Source of the DNA: Porogramme epimiltina
Taxonomy: Eukaryota > Basidiomycota > Agaricomycetes > Polyporales > Polyporaceae
Assembly: GCA_900155495.1 (NCBI GenBank)
Contig: FTLJ01000560.1
Location: 1 to 64,000 of the forward strand
Direction: 5' to 3'
Length of the DNA stretch: 64,000 nt
Shown: positions 24,729 through 35,373 of the stretch, piece after piece
Numbering within the stretch: position 1 is the first letter of the stretch
Layout: each line of letters starts with the position of its first letter
Notes under the pieces: generated by a model
Databases searched by the model: none
What the model was told of the DNA's origin: nothing
The model's input: the letters and a program-made list of their open reading frames with translations, nothing else
Translations under genes and position numbers: made by a program

Positions 24729-26677
24729 ATGTTTTCCGCACTTCCCCTCGCGCTTCTGTCCTTGCTCGTTTCCAGACTTCTCCCTGGACCCTCCCCGTCG
24801 CCCTCAAGACCATCGTTGTCACATGCAGGGCTACTCCTGCTCCTACAAAATGCCGCAGGGTCCCAGGCTCTTTCGCTAGACAAGCGAGCGAATAGTCTGC
24901 AGACGACGGCGAATGGGTCGACATTCATATGGACGATTCAAGACACGTACGCGGGGGATACGTTCTTTGAGTGAGTTCTCTAGTTCGACATTGTTGTGGT
25001 GTTTACTGATCGGACGTAACGAAGTATGTTCGACTTCTTCACTGGGGACGATCCTACCCAGTGCGTATAATCCTCATATTGCTGTCGTGAATCTTACTGA
25101 CCATATATATCCTTACCCGTCCAAAGCGGTATGGTCAAGTGAGTTGTCGAAGTGGCCACATCGGCGCCCACACGCACTTACCTGCGCCACGACCACATTT
25201 GTACAGCTACACCGATCGAGAGACGGCCATCAGCAATAACCTCGCCTTTGTGACGGACGATGGAAAGGTTATCATGAAGGGAGACAACACCACCGAGTTG
25301 GACTCTGGGGTGTATCGGAATAGGTGCGTTTAGTTGTAGACTGTTCTGTGCCTATGCCAACCTTCCGCAAAGTGTCCGTGTGTCCAGCAAGGCGCAATAC
25401 AATACAGGTATAGTGCTTTCATTGCCCGGAGAGACTGTTTCTCACCAATGTCCCAAAGGACTCTTCATCTTGGACCTGAACCATGCACCATGGGGTTGTG
25501 GTGAGTGTCCGCAATGACCGGGCGACCGCTCCCGCTAATTAAAACCCGAAGGTGTGTGGCCCGCTTGGTGGACATTAGGCGGCGGTCAATGGCCCTACGT
25601 CAGTAACTCTTCAGCGTCCCCGTGAACCACAACTGACATAAACCCGATAGACCGGAGAAATCGATATCATTGAAGGCGTCCACGACAACGCACATAACCA
25701 GGTGACCTGGCACACAGGACCAAGTGCGCCCGCCGTTATTATCTTGGACTCCGAAGTCACCGACATGTTCTCAATTTAGACTGCACCCTCAACCCTAATG
25801 TCACTTTCACTGGTTCAATTGTGGTACGTCGTATATCGTCGTGTGCATGTCTGGATGCTCCTGTTTCTCACTATCCACCTGTAGGAATCGGACGGAGAGC
25901 CAAACTTGCAGTGTAACGGGAACCTCAATAACAATGCCGGCTGCGGTGTGACTGAGTGGAGCCGTGCATCCTATGGTCCTATCTTCGACGCACAAGGCGG
26001 CGGTGTCTTCGCCATGAAGTGGGATGATGAGGGAATCGCAGTCTGTGAGTATACATCATATCTGACGTCTTCAACGCGTGCTCAGCCTCGTGCAGGGTCA
26101 TTCTATCGCGCTGCGGTACCAAACGACGTTCAGAGCGGCCAACCTGACCCCTCCAGCTGGGGTGCGCCCGTAGCGATGTTGAGTCCGGACGGGTGTGATC
26201 CCATTACGAACTTCGTGAATCACTCCATAGTATTCGGTGAGTGAACAGTCCTCAGTTTTCATCTCCGAAGTATCGTCTGACCGATCGTGCGTAGACATCA
26301 CCTTCTGCGGTGAGGCAAACTCAAACGCTTCGTGCTCGTAGGAGTATGCTGATTTCATTTCGGATACTGTATAGGTGACTGGGCCGGAAACTCGTACGCC
26401 ACGTCCGGATGTCCTGGAACATGCACGGATCGCCTGATGGATCCGAGCAACTTCGTGGTAAGCGCGTTCATCTTATCGGCAACCGTCTAATTCGGTAACA
26501 TTGAATGCTCGTTCCGTCTAGAATGCGTCCTGGAACATCAACGACCTGAAGGTGTACCGCAAACAAACCCTGTCGGGTCTTGTCAGCGGCACGCGGCGCA
26601 ACACGGGTGTCCTCACCATGCTCCAAACGATCTCACTGAGTATGGTCCTTCCCATACTCGCACTTTTGGTTGCATAA
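24729..26677 (+). CDS. GH16 family glycoside hydrolase (laminarinase-like endo-beta-glucanase)
   Basis: A multi-exon secreted enzyme. The N-terminus is Leu-rich, then ALSLDKRA gives a dibasic site. The catalytic core reads TFFDMFDFFTGDDPTHG, YTDRETAISNNLAFVTDDG, LNHAPWGCGVWPAWWTLGGG, then GEIDIIEGVHDN with the family signature ExDxxE (nucleophile and acid/base Glu). CGVTEWSRASYGPIFDAQGG, the segment AVPNDVQSGQPDPSSWGAPV and NASWNINDLKVYRKQ follow as in basidiomycete laminarinase-like GH16. Introns are short and numerous. One (A|gtgcgc...ttag|AC near 25726-25779) must be removed to avoid a stop and restores HTGPNCTLNPNVTFTGSIV. The extreme C-terminus (TISLSMVLPILALLVA) is hydrophobic and could be a GPI-anchor signal. 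Likely substrates are beta-1,3/1,4- or 1,3/1,6-glucans of its own wall or of others. Confidence 0.9.
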
Positions 26678-26917
26678 GGCAGGCGCTGCGCGTATGCCCC
26701 ATGACTTTGAAGCTCCGTGGTTCCTTTCCTCGCTACCATATTCCTCCACGTACTCGCCAATGAGGTTCTACTCTCGAGTTGATGATACGGACACGACCCT
26801 ACACGATGTCGAGATGTACTCTCACGGACGTTCTACATGATTCACGAATAGATGCTGTATGATTTCTTCACTGGATACCAACGTCGATGATCCGTGGACC
26901 CTCTGACCCCTCGGGCG

Positions 26918-28346
26918 TTACAACTTGATCTTCCAAACCTTCTCCTCAAACTCTTCCTCCGTTTCGACCGTCCACTCCTCTGGCTCCGCAAAAGAGGCGC
27001 AGATGGGCGTCACGCTCGCCCAGCCCTTGCCCAGCACCCAGCCATCGGAGCCCACAGGCAAGCTCGAGAGCTCCGGCGAGATGATACCGCTCAGGTCCGG
27101 CGCGAACTTGAACACCAGGCCGCCCACGGCGCCCGTGCTGCCCACCACGCCCGGGCCCGAACCGCGTGGGTCCTCGTCGGGCGAGTCCGGGCCCGCGGCA
27201 GAGATGGTCGCGCGGGCGGCAGGGTCGCGCGCGGCGTGCGCGCGGAACAGGCGGCCGTACGTGTTGCGCCAGATGCGCGCCCAGCAGACGGGCATCCCCT
27301 CCGGCGCGAGGAGGCCCTCGACCATCGGCACGTTCACGTTGTACAGGTCGACGCCCCTGCGCCCCGGGGCGGCGGCGGACGCCCAGTTCGCCCAGAGGTG
27401 GGCGGCGATGCGCGCGCCGACCCGGTGCGCGGGCTCGTAGTACTCGACGGGGACCGGGTGCGCGACGGTGCCGTAGGAGAGCGCGATGGCGCGGATGTTG
27501 GAGAGGGAGGAGGACAGCGCGGCGCCGACTGTGCCCGAGGCCAGAGCGAATGCGGCTGAGGAGAGGGGCCTGTCAGTTGGTGAATTGGAAGCTTGGAGCA
27601 TTCAACACACCTGAGCTGTTACGACCCAAGTTCGGTCCGGATATCTATATAGAATGTTTGAGTGGACGAGCCATTGAGGGCCACAGTATACCTACCAGGA
27701 GGTCAATCTCTCCCTGGTATAAATTGTGCAGGCCGATGTTGGCGCAGGTGGCTGGTGTCTAAATACATAAGCTTCAGCACTTCGAGTCAAGGACTTGGAT
27801 GAGATGGCTGTGAAAATGCACACCCCGTCGAGGAGGACCCATTCCGCGATCTCCCCCTCCTTCAACGGTCTAGAGGTCTCCGAGGTTTCTCCCATACCAT
27901 CTGACGTCGGATAAATTCCTAGGTAAGCTTCTGGTCCACTTGCGATTCTCGATGAGACACACCAGGGCCCCTGGGATAGTAATAACGACCCTTGACAATT
28001 TCTTTGATATGATACGCATGGCCTTCATGGCACGTATTAGCCTGCCATACCTATCAGGTGCACGGTCGGAAGCAAATACCTATCCACGACTTCTGCGAAC
28101 TTGGGACGACTACTTTCACATCCCAGCCTATCGAGGAAATCAGCGACGCTTCTCTGAGCTGATACAAAATAGCTACTGAGGTCTTCGGTAAGATGTCGGT
28201 AGAGGCCGTAAATGTAGGGCGATTCATGGCTCGGCGGGCCATCGTCGTTCTGGGGTGCTGGGGGTCAGTGTGGGTCCCGGGAATGGAGGGCGTCAGACGG
28301 TTGTACTTGCAGTGAGAAGCACTCTAGGCTTGACGTTTGACGACAT
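26918..28346 (-). CDS. SurE-like survival protein (5'/3'-nucleotidase or acid phosphatase)
   Basis: SurE proteins are metal-dependent phosphatases acting on nucleoside monophosphates. The start MSSNVKPRVLLT (28346-28311) is joined over a GC-AG intron (28250-28310) to NDDGPPSHESPYIYGLYRHL, giving the catalytic TNDDG metal site. WDVKVVVPSSQKSWIG follows, then HIKEIVKGRYYYPRGPDGMG, EIAEWVLLDGTPATCANIGL and LISGPNLGRNSSAAFALASG, all SurE signatures. The C-terminus ends EFEEKVWKIKL. No tubulin-tyrosine-ligase domain follows, unlike yeast Pby1. The junction after SSQKSWIG (~28080-28015) is uncertain: the best in-frame option leaves a few extra residues before AYHIKEI. It is convergent with GH16 and head-to-tail with MYG1. 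Confidence 0.88.
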
Positions 28347-28935
28347 AGACACCGTACAGGATGCAGCACGTATCCGTGCGTGGGGGAAAGCAAATAGAGG
28401 AAATCAGAAATTGGCCAACGTCAAGAGAGACTGTGACAGCTTGAACCCCATGGGGTATAAGTGGCATGCTTTATGGCGAATAACGGGCCGGATCTCAAAG
28501 GGTAAAGGTATAAGTAGTTGATTATCTCTCAGATTATCTTGGACGTAAGTGTCCAGATCTCCTCCCCAACTGCATTCTTCTCTCCAATTCAATACATTGA
28601 TATAATTCCCTAAGTCGTAGCTACGATTCATCATTCAACCAGTGCAGTACAGGACCCTTGGGCGCCACGAATACCCTGAGGGGGGTACCTCTTGTATGCG
28701 TAAGTAAGTCCTCCAATGGCGTCTAAGGATACTGGTATCTCTGGTACAGAGTAGTGAGCTGCAGGGCCGACCCTGTAGGAACATTGCAATAGCAATGTGA
28801 TGTCATATATTTTGACATATAGTGTCTCGATAGGAGACACGTCCCGGATAGGACAAACAGTAGCCTTTACGGCACTGTTCAACTCCATGTGGAGTTGCTC
28901 CTTTTTACTTCGCCGACATAGCCTTTGGGCGTGCT
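28347..28935. other. Intergenic between MYG1 and SurE
   Basis: 0.59 kb with no gene. A short perfect hairpin (gtgtctcgataggagacac) lies near 28822-28842. Confidence 0.5.
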
Positions 28936-30317
28936 TCACATGTTCAATGCGAGACTGGCAAGGCGAAGGACACCCTCCTTGGTCTTGTTTCCTAAGCCAG
29001 ATCATTCATTCTCTCAACGCCACTGAAAATAATGATACGGCTTACCACCGATGAAGCCGCTTGCGTGCACGAAGATACAGCCCTCGACGCCTGAGAGCTG
29101 GGACAACGCATCGTCACGGACGCCGCGCCACTGCTCGGGGAGAGCCTTCCGGCTTTCAAAGCTTTCCGGGGTAATCGGGACGGCCTGGATACGCCAGTTG
29201 CCTCCAGTCTCATCAGGGTACAGTACGTAGAAAGGTTTCTCCGCGTCCGGAACTTGCAGTGCAGCCTCGAGTTCAAAGAGGTGCTCCTGGTGTGTTCGAG
29301 GATGGTGAGAACGATGAAGGTGGGGTTTAAGCGTAAACACAACGTACCTTCCATGGCGCAAACTGCTCGAAGAGAATGATGCGACCGCTCGGATCGACCT
29401 CCTTGCGCTTAGAAAGCCCGGAAACGACTAGGTCGCGCGCGGGGAGCCAGGCCTTGGCGTAGTAGTCGAGGCGCTGCAGGAACTCCGTCCCCACCATTGT
29501 GGAAGCCTCCCCGAACTTAGCCTATGCGTGGCGGGGTGAGCGAGTGGTGCCGAAAGCACAAGATCCACGTACATCGACGGTGGCGGAGTCGGCCGGCTCA
29601 TTCCACGCAGGATTCAGGTAGCCAACACGGGCGGACACGTCGGTGCGGATCCGATACTTGGGCTGAAGGTCTGTAGTATACTGGTTCACGCCGTTGTCGA
29701 TAGCATCGATCGCCTCGATGAACTCGCGATACATCTTCAGCCACAGCGTCTCGATTTTGGGGTCTGTGGGGCCCAATTTTAGCCTGTTGGCAATGATCTC
29801 CTTGCCGTAGTGCCTACAGAAGTGGTGAGTAGCGGTGAGCTTGTGAGGATAGCGTTATGGTGTCATAAGGAGAAAAGTATACACCTACTTGTAGACGAGG
29901 CCAGCAGATGACAACTTGGTGTCAAAGCCATGTCCGAAGACCTCAGTGAAACCGCGTTGATGATGATCAAATCGTTGGATCTTCTCATCGTATACACCGC
30001 CAACGTCTACAACGATGTCGCACGTATCGAGGACAGCAGGATCTCTGGACCGCTTCAGGCCTGTGGGTGTTTAGGACGCGAGAGATGAGTGTTGGAACTG
30101 GAGCAGTGAGAGAAGATTGTCGCGAACCGGCATCTACGTAGGTTGTCGTGTGTTTGAGAAGGAACACAGCGAGAGCCTCATCGCAGTGGAAGGTCCCGTT
30201 GTGGGTTCCGATCATCTGGGAGGTACTCTCAGACAGGCGATTGGATGAGACATGCGAAAGTCTACACACCTTGGGCGCGTCGAGGCGCATTTTCTTCGCT
30301 GGCTGCCCGTCAGACAT
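28936..30317 (-). CDS. MYG1: MYG1 family exonuclease/phosphoesterase
   Basis: MYG1 is a DHH-like metal-dependent 3'-5' RNA exonuclease acting in nucleus/nucleolus and mitochondria in animals. The internal start at 30317 gives MSDGQPAKKMRLDAPK, spliced to MIGTHNGTFHCDEALAVFLL with the HNGxFHxDE metal motif. Later come DVGGVYDEKIQRFDHHQRGF (DHH), KLSSAGLVYKHYG and RIILFEQFAPWKEHLFELE. The ending GCIFVHASGFIGG crosses a 54-nt intron (28992-29045) to NKTKEGVLRLASLALNM, the usual family C-terminus. The frame is also open upstream to an ATG at 30431, adding 38 residues with eight Arg and no acidic residue, so an alternative longer form with a mitochondrial-type leader is plausible. Confidence 0.93.
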
Positions 30318-30641
30318 TGTTCGTATTCTTCGACTATTTCGTGATAGAATGCCGCGCCAGAGGGTGTGTGGTGGGACGAGGGAGGGGGAGCACTGGAGAG
30401 GCCTGCGGTAGATCAGTAGGTTTCTCTGCATGGGGGACTGTAATAGAGCACATGTAAGCGAGACCTAAATGGGTAAGTAATCACGTGATAATCATCGCCC
30501 GAAGTGGCGTTCTTGACGAGGCCGAGATTTGAGACACTCTTACATTCGGCCACACGAGGTCATGGTAGGGCTCGGGATGCATAGTAAGTAATAGGCCTCC
30601 GGGCAGACCCCGCATACGAAGTAGCCGCATGGACAAGGCAC

Positions 30642-30862
30642 TCACGACGGGCATTCCCCGATTTTCCACGATAGAAAAACCGTGTAAAAACCGAGGCAGG
30701 TAAAATCCTTTTCGATCGTTTTTTAATCGTTTTTGTTCCTATAAAGATGTTTCCCTTTGAATGGGTTTTCTTTGGTAGAAAAACCGTCTGAACAATATAT
30801 CTATTTACACCAAACAAAAGTCTGATGGTGTGGTAGAGAAGGTATCCTTTTCGTTCGTATAA
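30642..30862 (+). repeat. Left outer terminal inverted repeat of foldback element
   Basis: Pairs with 31318-31549. Mismatches and a few small indels are scattered, the largest near the inner edge. Confidence 0.8.
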
Positions 30863-31317
30863 ATGAATTACCGCATCTTGCAGCGCAGGCCCGCGAAGAG
30901 CACCACGCCGCTCCCGGCAACGACCGGTCCTCAAGCCTCCGCACCCAACCGCGCCGCACCCTCCTTTTGGCAATGCCCGGCGCCTGATTATTCCGCCCCG
31001 CGCTGCTCCCAATCGCTCCGCGCCACACCGCGCCATGCCCCTCCCAACCGTATCGCCCTGTATTGGAAAGCAATTGTCCCAGTCGTGCCCCGCATGGTGC
31101 AGAACGGCAGCGCGGTGGTGCGTTGCATGATGGTGCAGTTGAGAGTGGTGTGGCGCGGTGCGGAGCAATTGGGAGCAGTGCGGAGCGGAACAATCAGGCC
31201 CGGGGCATTACCAAAAGGAGGGTGCAGTGCGGTTGGGTGCGGAAGCCTGAGGGCCGGTCGCTACCGGGAGTGGCGTGATGCCCTCCGCGCATCTGCCTGT
31301 AGTATGCAGTAATCCAA

Positions 31318-31549
31318 TTATACGAATGAAAAGGATGCCTTTTCTATGCTCTAGCGTACCACGCCGTTAGACTTTTGTTTGGTGCAATAGATATATTGTC
31401 TAGATGGTTGTTCTACCAACGAAAAACCATCCAAAGGGAAACATTTTTACAGGAACAAAAACGATTGGAAAATGATCAAAAAGGATTTTACCTGCCTCGG
31501 TTTTTACACGGTTTTTCTACCGTGGAAAATCGGGGAATGCCCGTCGTGA
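31318..31549 (-). repeat. Right outer terminal inverted repeat of foldback element
   Basis: Reverse complement of 30642-30862, including the tract gtgtaaaaaccgaggcaggt. Confidence 0.8.
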
Positions 31550-31822
31550 CTAACATATACTACGCTGAGCCAAAAACCGAACCGCTCTTTTATTTTGAGC
31601 GGAGCGCGGATCCAGACACCTAAGCCACCGCCACCTCCTTGAGGTTTCTGACCCCTTTCTTTCTTTTCTCTCCGTCATCCAGCTCTCAATATTCATTGCA
31701 ACGAACGTTTCACGAGTAATTATAGCCTTTTTCTCTGATCTGTCCTCGTCACTGAGCATTCACTCCCAGTGACACTTAACAACCTCCACCTTGACGAAGA
31801 ATTCTACCAGTCGTGTGAGGAC

Positions 31823-33560
31823 ATGGCCGTCAAATTCTCACCCTATGACCTTCGAGCCTCCATAAATTCGACCGGAAATGGCGATGAGGACGTCGATTTT
31901 GACCCGTCTCGCCTCACAGAACATTACCCTGCCGCTTATAAAGACTTCTACGGTTTGCTCAGCGGTGCTCCCTGCATCTTCAAGTCGGGACCCGCTTGGC
32001 CCGAGCGCACGGGTCCAATGGAACATCGCATCATCCGTGAGGCGCGGCCAGCGTATGATCACCCTATCGCAAACTCCTGGCTCGAAATCGGCACAGATAT
32101 CTACAGGTTTCTCGACTCTCGTAACGTCAGGTGGACCTCAATCGACCCCGTCGCCTTTGCCAACGCCAACGCAGAGGACGATGCGCCGTTTTGTCCGCTC
32201 CTCGTGTGGATCGGCGTGCAGCCCAAGACTCTCGCCTTCGAAGATGCGGTGACTGCCGCCAACGGCGTCAAGAGCATCCTCAGTCAAGCCGGTTTCCCGG
32301 ATATCGAGGTCGCTTTTCGCGAATCAGAAGTGACCCGCTCTGCTGGCCCAAAGCTTCTCCCTTTCGCCCCGCTTTTGGACTTCATCCCAGAATTCAGGAA
32401 GCACTTTACGCCCACGCTAAGTCTCTCTATCGCTCCGTACAAGACACCCTACCATGAAGGTTCCGGTGCCCTCTACTTCCGCCTCGACAAAGACGGCAGC
32501 CGCGTCGCCCTTCTCACCGCTGGTCACGTCGCTCGCCCTCTTCCTGTTCGCGCTAAGACGAACAATTCTGGGTTACGCAAGAATGCTGGCAAGCGACGTG
32601 AGGAGATCGTCGTCCTCGGGAGTATGGGTTACCAGAACACCACAGTTGGCATGATGGCTGCCATCAGCAACCTCGGCAGCTCCGTTAGGATATGGGAGGA
32701 CTCGATCGCTAGGGCTGGGCAAGTTTGTCGAAGACGAGGATGGGCAGGTCACAAGGAGGCGCAAGTACTTCCAGTCGGATATAGACATGGCAGCGCATAG
32801 GATCAGTGCCCTGAACGAGTTACACGATTACGCTACAAAGTACAGGACGAACCCATGCCAGCGCATCATTGGTTTCGTCCTCCACGCTGAGCCCATCGTC
32901 GCCGTAGACGGACCTTACCCGTTTACACGCGATTGGGCTCTTATCGAGCTCTACAACGACAAAATCGACTGGAATACCTTCTTAGGAAACAAGGTCTACA
33001 TCGGTACGTTTCTGTTCTCATCCTGCGGTTCTAGTTTTGGCTGACTATTATGTTCCGTAGGCGACAACCTCTCGGCGCCCGGCTTCGGGCGCCTCGTGTT
33101 TTCGCGGCCCGGGGGCCGGGGGAACTATCAATACCCGACAGACGGGCTCCTCCAGGTTTGTGGTGTCGTGAAGGCACACGAGATGCGCGAGCCCCCGCAC
33201 CTCGACGTCCACCGCGAGAAGGCGCTCCTCGTCATCAAGAACGGTCTAGCCACAGGCACTACTGTCGGTCGCGCCAACGGGCTTTACTCTTTCACTCGCG
33301 TCTACACCGAAGGCGAGGCCGCGCTCACATCCATCGAGACCGCCATTCTGCCCTACGACAAGCAGCGTGGCCCCTTCTCTGCAAATGGAGATTCCGGCGC
33401 GATCATCCTCGACAGGTCTGGTCGCATCGTCGCTCTGCTAACCGGTGGTGCCGGCACACACAACAAGGTGGATGTAACCTATGGGACCCCTTATTGGTGG
33501 CTTGAGGGGCAGATCAAGACGGCCTTCCCAGACTGCCACATCTACCCGGCCGTCGATTAG
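31823..33560 (+). pseudogene. Trypsin-fold (PA-clan-like) protein with one-base frameshift
   Basis: Two exons (31823-33003, 33061-33560). The first part, from MAVKFSPYDLRASINSTGN to NLGSSVRIWEDSIAR, is in one frame. From LGKFVEDEDGQVTRRRKY onwards the homologous-looking sequence continues in the next frame. The switch is at the ggg run 32712-32714, where one fewer G would restore Arg-Leu-Gly. A serine-protease triad is recognisable: LLTAGHVARP (His), FTRDWALIELYNDK (Asp), and GPFSANGDSGAIILDRSG (Ser). I recall long basidiomycete proteins with this layout but no known substrate. Read as given, the first frame stops at 32798-32800 and loses Asp and Ser. It may be a true mutation or a sequencing error. 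The frame is open upstream to an acceptor-like site at ~31768, so the start may lie in an earlier exon. Confidence 0.7.
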
Positions 33561-34318
33561 ATTCTCACACTAGTTCAAGGCTATATCGCCCACCAACAGT
33601 TTAGGAATACGAAGAAGCAATGCGTTTTTATTTGTATTTATACACGGGGGAAGGCTCCGACCCCTTGCACGTCTGTAGGACTCTTATTTTGTACCGAGTG
33701 TCCGGAAGAGGCTCCAGGACCGTTGTAGCTATGGCAATCGCTTCAGCTGTCATGAAAAAGTCAATAAGACTTATCCGCCAGAACTTCGGATGTGTGTTGA
33801 GGAAGTGGGTTGTTCGTCGAACATTGCTCGTGTATCTGTTACGAGTCGACATGCCGGTTGCGTGGTTGGAGCAAGAAGAGCGCCGAGAAGCCTCAAGGCC
33901 AGGCGACGCAGCAGCAGGTCGTACACCGCTAATACATCGGCTGAAGACGAGATGAGTATCCTGGTCCTTCCGGGTTGTTGGGATGTATAGAAAGCATCTC
34001 AACACTGGGTCCATCGAATCCAACACATACTTCTTACCGAGGCGCTTGTCAAAATCAGACATGAGTGTCATTATCCTGGTGTAAGTATGCGTACGCTGAG
34101 TAGGTGCAAAACGAACGAAAAGCGCAAAGTGCCCGGATTTTGGAGACCGAGGCCCCCACGTCAGTCCAGCCCGACTATGCACATACGGTAGTGGAGGAGA
34201 AAGTCCGTGAGAGTCATACAAAAAATGTCCATGCGATGCGAGTGTCAGTGCGCGATTGCGCTGAGTGTCCAACTCCCAGAAAACACATCCGCCGCCGCCG
34301 CCTCGTAGCCACACCACC
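33561..34318. other. Convergent 3' region without a supported gene
   Basis: A 229-codon minus-strand frame exists, but it has no motif, is continuous with the wall protein's 3' side, and looks like chance plus 3' UTR. Confidence 0.5.
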
Positions 34319-34941
34319 CTACATTATCACTAGCCCTGCGCCCGCTGCGACAGTGGTGAAGACGACGAGGAAGAGACTGGCATGGTGCGCGAGAGCGCCA
34401 GCTATGTGGTTGTCGTCTGGGCCGAAAATGCCGCCGCTGCCAGTCGCTCCGGGGCTCGGAGCGCCACCAGACAGGTTTCCTCCGCCGTCTATGCTCGTGG
34501 GAGCGGTCGTGGCAGGGGCCGTTGAAGTCGTAGAGGATGCGCTGCTTCCGCCGCTGGAGCCTCCTGCGGTAGACTGGGCTATTGTGCTTGTAGAAAGTTG
34601 CGTCGACGTGAGTGTGTGGAGAGAGCGGTCCGAGCCGAGCGCGACGGTGGTGAAGACGGATGTTATGACGGTGATGGAGGGTGTTGCTGCCGCGGTGCTG
34701 TTTCCTGAGGCCGAGGTCGATCCGCTTGCACCACTTGTGGACCCTCCTGCACTCGTGCTCCCTCCACTCGTGTTAGCCGCACTGGACGATGTTTGCGCCT
34801 GGGTAGAGGTGCTGGACTGGAAGGGGGGGAGACAGAGCGGTGTTAAGGAGAGCAGGACGTGAGAAGACATGCGGGAATACGCACCTGGGCAACGACGAGG
34901 AGGGGAAGCAGGAAGGAGGCGAGGAGGTATGAACAGCGCAT
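34319..34941 (-). CDS. Ser/Thr-rich GPI-anchored cell-wall or surface protein
   Basis: Two exons (34941-34885, 34816-34319) encode 184 aa. The first is exactly a signal peptide (MRCSYLLASFLLPLLVVAQ). The second is dominated by Ser, Thr, Gly and Ala (for example NTSGGSTSAGGSTSGASG) with a few hydrophobic stretches (ITVITSVFTTVALGSDRS). It ends in the hydrophobic tail SLFLVVFTTVAAGAGLVIM, a GPI-anchor signal. It is expected to be heavily O-mannosylated and cell-surface bound. No enzymatic domain is seen. The upstream 432 bp separates it from a divergent gene. Confidence 0.82.
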
Positions 34942-35373
34942 GGTGGCCGACTGAGAAACGGGAGCGAGGAGGGGGGAGGAAGATGACGAGGGATAAATAG
35001 TGGGATTGCCGCTGGCTGCGTCGAAGTTGCGTCTATGTTTAACTGGCCGGCGTCGAAAGTTGGGCGTCGAGAGTCGGCGAGAGAGGCGGTCACAGAGGTC
35101 GTGGTGGGAGCGGACACCGCCACGGCAATCGCCGGCCGAGCGAGGAGCCCGGGCGCTTGTAGGGCGCCTCTGGGATTCGGGCACGGGGCCGCACGGGACG
35201 TGGACGGGAAGCGCGCTTAGAGGCGAGGGAGGCGAGGGCAGGTGACGCGGGGCTTGGGATGCGGGGGAGGCGCTGCCGTATTCCGGGGTATTTCCTTCAG
35301 ACTGTTCTCAAAATCATCTGGTTTCTCCAATCCTCAGTGTCCGTACGTCTCCTCTCCCCCTCCTGCCCTCACA
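34942..35373. promoter_or_regulatory. Divergent promoter region
   Basis: 432 bases between the divergent starts of the wall protein gene and the gene at 35374. No distinct motif is assigned. Confidence 0.4.

Larger units (their letters stand above)
30642..31549. mobile_element. Foldback (long inverted repeat) element, non-autonomous
   Basis: The two ends are near-perfect inverted copies. From 30642 the left arm reads tcacgacgggcattccccg, and the right arm ends with its complement at 31549. About 220 bases of AT-rich outer arm match at roughly 90% by eye. The inverted similarity continues, less perfectly, through GC-rich inner arms to a small loop near 31040-31130, so almost the whole 908 bp is one imperfect palindrome. 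No transposase is encoded and the open frames inside are mirror images of each other. No target-site duplication is evident at the edges I chose (ggcac left, ctaac right). This fits a foldback/MITE-like element mobilised in trans. Confidence 0.8.

Noticed and set aside
26894..27762. Long plus-strand frames opposite SurE
   Set aside because: Arg-rich antisense shadows of the SurE exons.
30560..31312. Possible coding frames inside the foldback element
   Set aside because: They occur on both strands as mirror images of the inverted repeat.
32627..32712. An intron in the trypsin-fold gene that would bypass the frameshift
   Set aside because: Donor gttacc is poor and the removed segment is coding-like and matches the family as I recall it; a one-base indel is simpler.
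33628..34317. 229-codon minus-strand frame downstream of the wall protein
   Set aside because: No motif, no start context; probably 3' flanking DNA.
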